DNA of 49,153 bases from VMGX01 sp038065915. GTDB lineage: Bacteria; Patescibacteriota; Minisyncoccia; Phycocordibacterales; 21-14-all-36-13. Both the position numbers and the translations under genes were made by a program. This document shows, piece by piece, positions 46,868-49,153 of the stretch. The stretch lies in NCBI GenBank assembly GCA_038065915.1, contig JBBTPZ010000025.1, positions 1 to 49,153 of the forward strand, written 5' to 3'. The notes beneath the pieces were generated by a model. It was not told the DNA's origin, made no database searches, and was given only the letters and a program-made list of their open reading frames with translations. The first letter of the stretch is position 1. Each line of letters begins with the position of its first letter.

Positions 46868-47089
46868 ATGACAAAGACGATTTTTTCTAAAGACCATAAA
46901 TATACCGTCGAACAACTCAAGAAAGCTCGGCTTGAAGCGAGTTTGGATCAAGCTGATGTAGCGAAGCTACTCGGTAAAACTCAACCTCATATATCAAAAA
47001 TTGAAGCTGGACAAAGACGACTTGATATTACACAGCTCAAAGAATTTGCAAAGATTTACAAAAAAGATTTGTCTTTTTTCATAAAATAA
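46868..47089 (+). CDS. XRE-family HTH regulator, probable controller (C) protein
   Basis: A 73-residue protein. The HTH_3 domain is VEQLKKARLEASLDQADVAK with LLGKTQPHISKIEAGQRRLD. Size and position, two bases upstream of a restriction endonuclease gene, are those of C proteins that time expression of the endonuclease after the methyltransferase is made. The direct repeats at its promoter are the probable binding sites. It could also regulate only itself. Confidence 0.85.
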   Translation: MTKTIFSKDHKYTVEQLKKARLEASLDQADVAKLLGKTQPHISKIEAGQRRLDITQLKEFAKIYKKDLSFFIK

Positions 47090-47091
47090 AT

Positions 47092-47802
47092 ATGCAAAAA
47101 CGAACACTTGCACAGATTAAGAAAGCACTCAAAGAGCTCTCCGAGAAAGGGTGGATTAAGTCGAATCGTTCTCATAACACAGGTATCGGTAAAACGCTTG
47201 AGGATTATCTTGGAATAACAGAAAATAATATTGCTTTGCCGGACTTTGGAGTAATGGAATTGAAATCGCAAAGAGCTGGTACATCTTCCATGATGACCCT
47301 CTTTACCAAGAAACCGGAAGGTATTACAAATGCGGAGATATTGAAAAGATTTGGATATCCCGATCCTGAATTTCCTCAACACAAAATACTTCACCAAACC
47401 ATTACGAACGGAAAGAAAAATGAACGTGGTTTTCATTGCAAAGTCGATGAAAAGCAAGGCAAGTTACTCATACTCAAAAATAGAACAGTGCTTGGATATT
47501 ATGAGCTAGATTTTTTGAGAATAAAAGCGGCCGAGAAAATTGGAAATGGACTTATTCTTGTTTTTGCTAACTGCAAAAAAGAGAAAGGGCACGAATACTT
47601 TCATTATACGGAAGCATGGTTGTTAAAAGATATCGACCCAAAGCAATTTCTCGCATTATCAAAATACGATATTCGCCTTGGAGTCTATCGGACTGGAAAG
47701 AATGCGGGAAAACCCCATGACCACGGCTCCGCTTTTCGTCTCACTCGTCTTTCCGAAAAAACCTTTCCACTTATGTTTAAAACGCACAAGCGTATTCTCT
47801 AG
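47092..47802 (+). CDS. MvaI/BcnI-like type II restriction endonuclease
   Basis: A 236-residue protein. KSNRSHNTGIGKTLEDYLGI, then NNIALPDFGVMELKSQRAG, matches the MvaI/BcnI family. The catalytic D-(x)4-E-x-K set is D51, E56, K58. The later part has LLKDIDPKQFLALSKYDIRL and the C-terminal RLTRLSEKTFPLMFKTHKRI. Family members are monomeric nickases that cut CCWGG or CCSGG; the site here is unknown. It follows the controller gene and converges on the methyltransferase gene, sharing its stop region. Confidence 0.9.
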   Translation: MQKRTLAQIKKALKELSEKGWIKSNRSHNTGIGKTLEDYLGITENNIALPDFGVMELKSQRAGTSSMMTLFTKKPEGITNAEILKRFGYPDPEFPQHKILHQTITNGKKNERGFHCKVDEKQGKLLILKNRTVLGYYELDFLRIKAAEKIGNGLILVFANCKKEKGHEYFHYTEAWLLKDIDPKQFLALSKYDIRLGVYRTGKNAGKPHDHGSAFRLTRLSEKTFPLMFKTHKRIL

Positions 47803-49153
47803 TTTTTCCTCAACACAACAATACTTTCTTTATTCATTGTTTCCTCTAAAGCACCGACAATGTTTGTCGGCGAATTTTTGATTGGCATTCTTTTCCCCGG
47901 AATATTACGCACGATTATATCTTCACAAGTAAATCCTATTTTCTCGGCTAACTCTGCGATAATAAAATCCGTTGGGATTCTAACTTGCTTAACTAATCTA
48001 TTGCCAACTACAAGGCAAAAATATTTTCCTGGTTTGAGTATTCTGTGCGCTTGCTTCAAACATTCATTCAATCCAAGGTTGAAGCTCAATACATCTCTTG
48101 CTCTTGCTTCATCTTGCTTTGCAATTTTCTCTAATGATTCTTTAAGATAATCTGACGAAAGTATGTGGGTTAGATTTTTAGTAGCTCTACCGCCGAGAAG
48201 ATCATTATCTACGCCAGAAGCATCATTTGGATCATCAAACACATCAATCCATTGCGCCGAAAGGCGAGAAAATTGCCCATAAGCAACAGTTGTTCGGCTA
48301 TCGCCATATGGCGGAGAAGTAATAATACAGTCAATAGAATTCGCCTTTATACCATTATCTTTTGATGAATCGCCATAGATAATTTTCGTCCATGAATCCT
48401 TTTTTGCATCTTTGTAAAAATCAGTCATTCCTGCGATACTTTTCTCTACGTGTTTGCAAAATATACCAATAACATCCGGATCATGTTTTTCGAGTTTTTC
48501 GCCTTTGACTCGAACCAACTTAAACTCCCCAGTCTTTGTATTTGAGGAATAACGAACTGTCTCACTAAAAGCGACCATTAAAAAATTCTGAATTGTTTCG
48601 TCTTTTATCTCGCGTATAGCTTTTTTTAATTTCGCGAGTTTAACGATTACTTTATCCTTAAACCAAAAATCAATATTCTTAAAATCTGGTCTTTGTATTT
48701 CTTTATCTTTAATCTTTTCTACTCTATCAAGCAAAGCGAGATACTCTTTTGTTAATTTTTGAGGGTTGATTGGGGTTGTCTTTGCTTTTGCAAGAAAAAT
48801 AGCCAAAGGATTAAGATCAATGCCGTAGGCATTTCTTCCTATCAATCTACTTTCAACTAAAGCTGAACCAGAGCCACAAAAAATATCACAAATTGTATCA
48901 CCCTCTTTGCTATAAGTTTCTAATAATCTTCGTCCGACTTGTGGAATAAACATCGCTGGATAAGTATGTATCCCGTGCGTGTGAGATTTTGTTTTTTCTC
49001 CCCTATAATCCCACGAATAATCTATTTTGCGCACATATTTTTCATCTCTCGATTGTCCTTGATCTAGTTGTGATTCAAGATTGCGAATTATTTTAACTAC
49101 AACACCTCTCACTTCTACCTCATCACGATAAATTGGGAACAGTGTCGGGTTTG
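47799..49153 (-). CDS. DNA methyltransferase (SPPY type), partial at window end
   Basis: At least 437 residues. Motif I is CDIFCGSGSALVESRLIG near residue 70 and motif IV is IITSPPYGDSRTT near residue 265; SPPY is usual for N4-cytosine methylation. About 190 residues between them would hold the target recognition domain. A GTG at 49112 could start the gene, but the frame remains open to the window edge with protein-like sequence (NPTLFPIYRDEVEVRG), so the real start probably lies outside. As partner of the MvaI/BcnI-like enzyme it would protect the host site. Its stop overlaps that of the endonuclease gene. Confidence 0.88.
   Translation of the reverse strand, partial: NPTLFPIYRDEVEVRGVVVKIIRNLESQLDQGQSRDEKYVRKIDYSWDYRGEKTKSHTHGIHTYPAMFIPQVGRRLLETYSKEGDTICDIFCGSGSALVESRLIGRNAYGIDLNPLAIFLAKAKTTPINPQKLTKEYLALLDRVEKIKDKEIQRPDFKNIDFWFKDKVIVKLAKLKKAIREIKDETIQNFLMVAFSETVRYSSNTKTGEFKLVRVKGEKLEKHDPDVIGIFCKHVEKSIAGMTDFYKDAKKDSWTKIIYGDSSKDNGIKANSIDCIITSPPYGDSRTTVAYGQFSRLSAQWIDVFDDPNDASGVDNDLLGGRATKNLTHILSSDYLKESLEKIAKQDEARARDVLSFNLGLNECLKQAHRILKPGKYFCLVVGNRLVKQVRIPTDFIIAELAEKIGFTCEDIIVRNIPGKRMPIKNSPTNIVGALEETMNKESIVVLRKN

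Overview
The window looks like a chromosomal segment of a member of the Candidate Phyla Radiation (Patescibacteria), most like a Parcubacteria lineage. The DNA is A+T-rich and genes are compact. The 14-21 kb block has the PrgI / split VirB4 / TrbL-like layout common in that group. Many genes are flanked or interrupted by short palindromic and low-complexity repeats. TGA is used as an ordinary stop (for example in prgI and the gene ending at 13074), so the UGA=Gly code of Gracilibacteria is not in use. A run of 100 Ns at 34225-34324 marks a scaffold join inside a 47-bp tandem repeat.

Layout. 0-6.4 kb: Fic protein with an HTH, YifB/ComM ATPase, a small membrane protein, a LysM-M23 cell-wall hydrolase whose N-terminus appears frameshifted, RsmA, and a REP-associated tyrosine transposase (RAYT). 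6.5-21.2 kb: a type IV secretion-like operon on the plus strand. It encodes membrane-anchored accessory proteins, a VirB6/TrbL-like channel, PrgI, a stand-alone VirB4 N-domain, the VirB4/TraC ATPase, and a VirB2/TrbC-like protein fused to an M15-like domain. Three intact genes for four-helix-bundle (S23/IVP-family) proteins and one deleted copy sit between or next to these genes. No relaxase or coupling ATPase is visible. 21.7-26.7 kb: the origin neighbourhood jag-yidC-rnpA-rpmH (minus) then dnaA-dnaN (plus), with DnaA-box-like sites. 26.7-36.1 kb: a DciA-like protein, a class A PBP, TyrRS with a structured leader, RuvC, a short YebC, RuvB, and a PilB ATPase. 36.2-44.7 kb: TsaE, an orphan G+C-rich transcription unit, PolA, HolA-like delta, tRNA-Lys plus an SpoU methyltransferase, a lamin-tail-like protein, a MurE-like ligase, RuvA and S20. 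44.9-49.2 kb: a PIF1-like helicase, tRNA-Arg with a duplicated 5' fragment, and a restriction-modification island (C-protein-like regulator, MvaI/BcnI-like endonuclease, SPPY methyltransferase running off the window).

The most distinctive signal is the repeat content. One palindrome family is inserted in frame inside the RAYT gene itself (twice) and, as a covarying relative, inside the helicase gene. A roughly 85-bp nested hairpin repeat shows a compensatory base change between copies. Several genes end in a hairpin followed by the invariant tail CCATAAT. Inverted-repeat-bounded units carry the four-helix-bundle genes exactly at gene junctions. A promoter-to-terminator unit at 36774-37090 has a G+C-rich, hairpin-rich core in an otherwise A+T-rich chromosome and is the best candidate for an undescribed RNA. 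All calls come from reading the sequence; no database search was possible.
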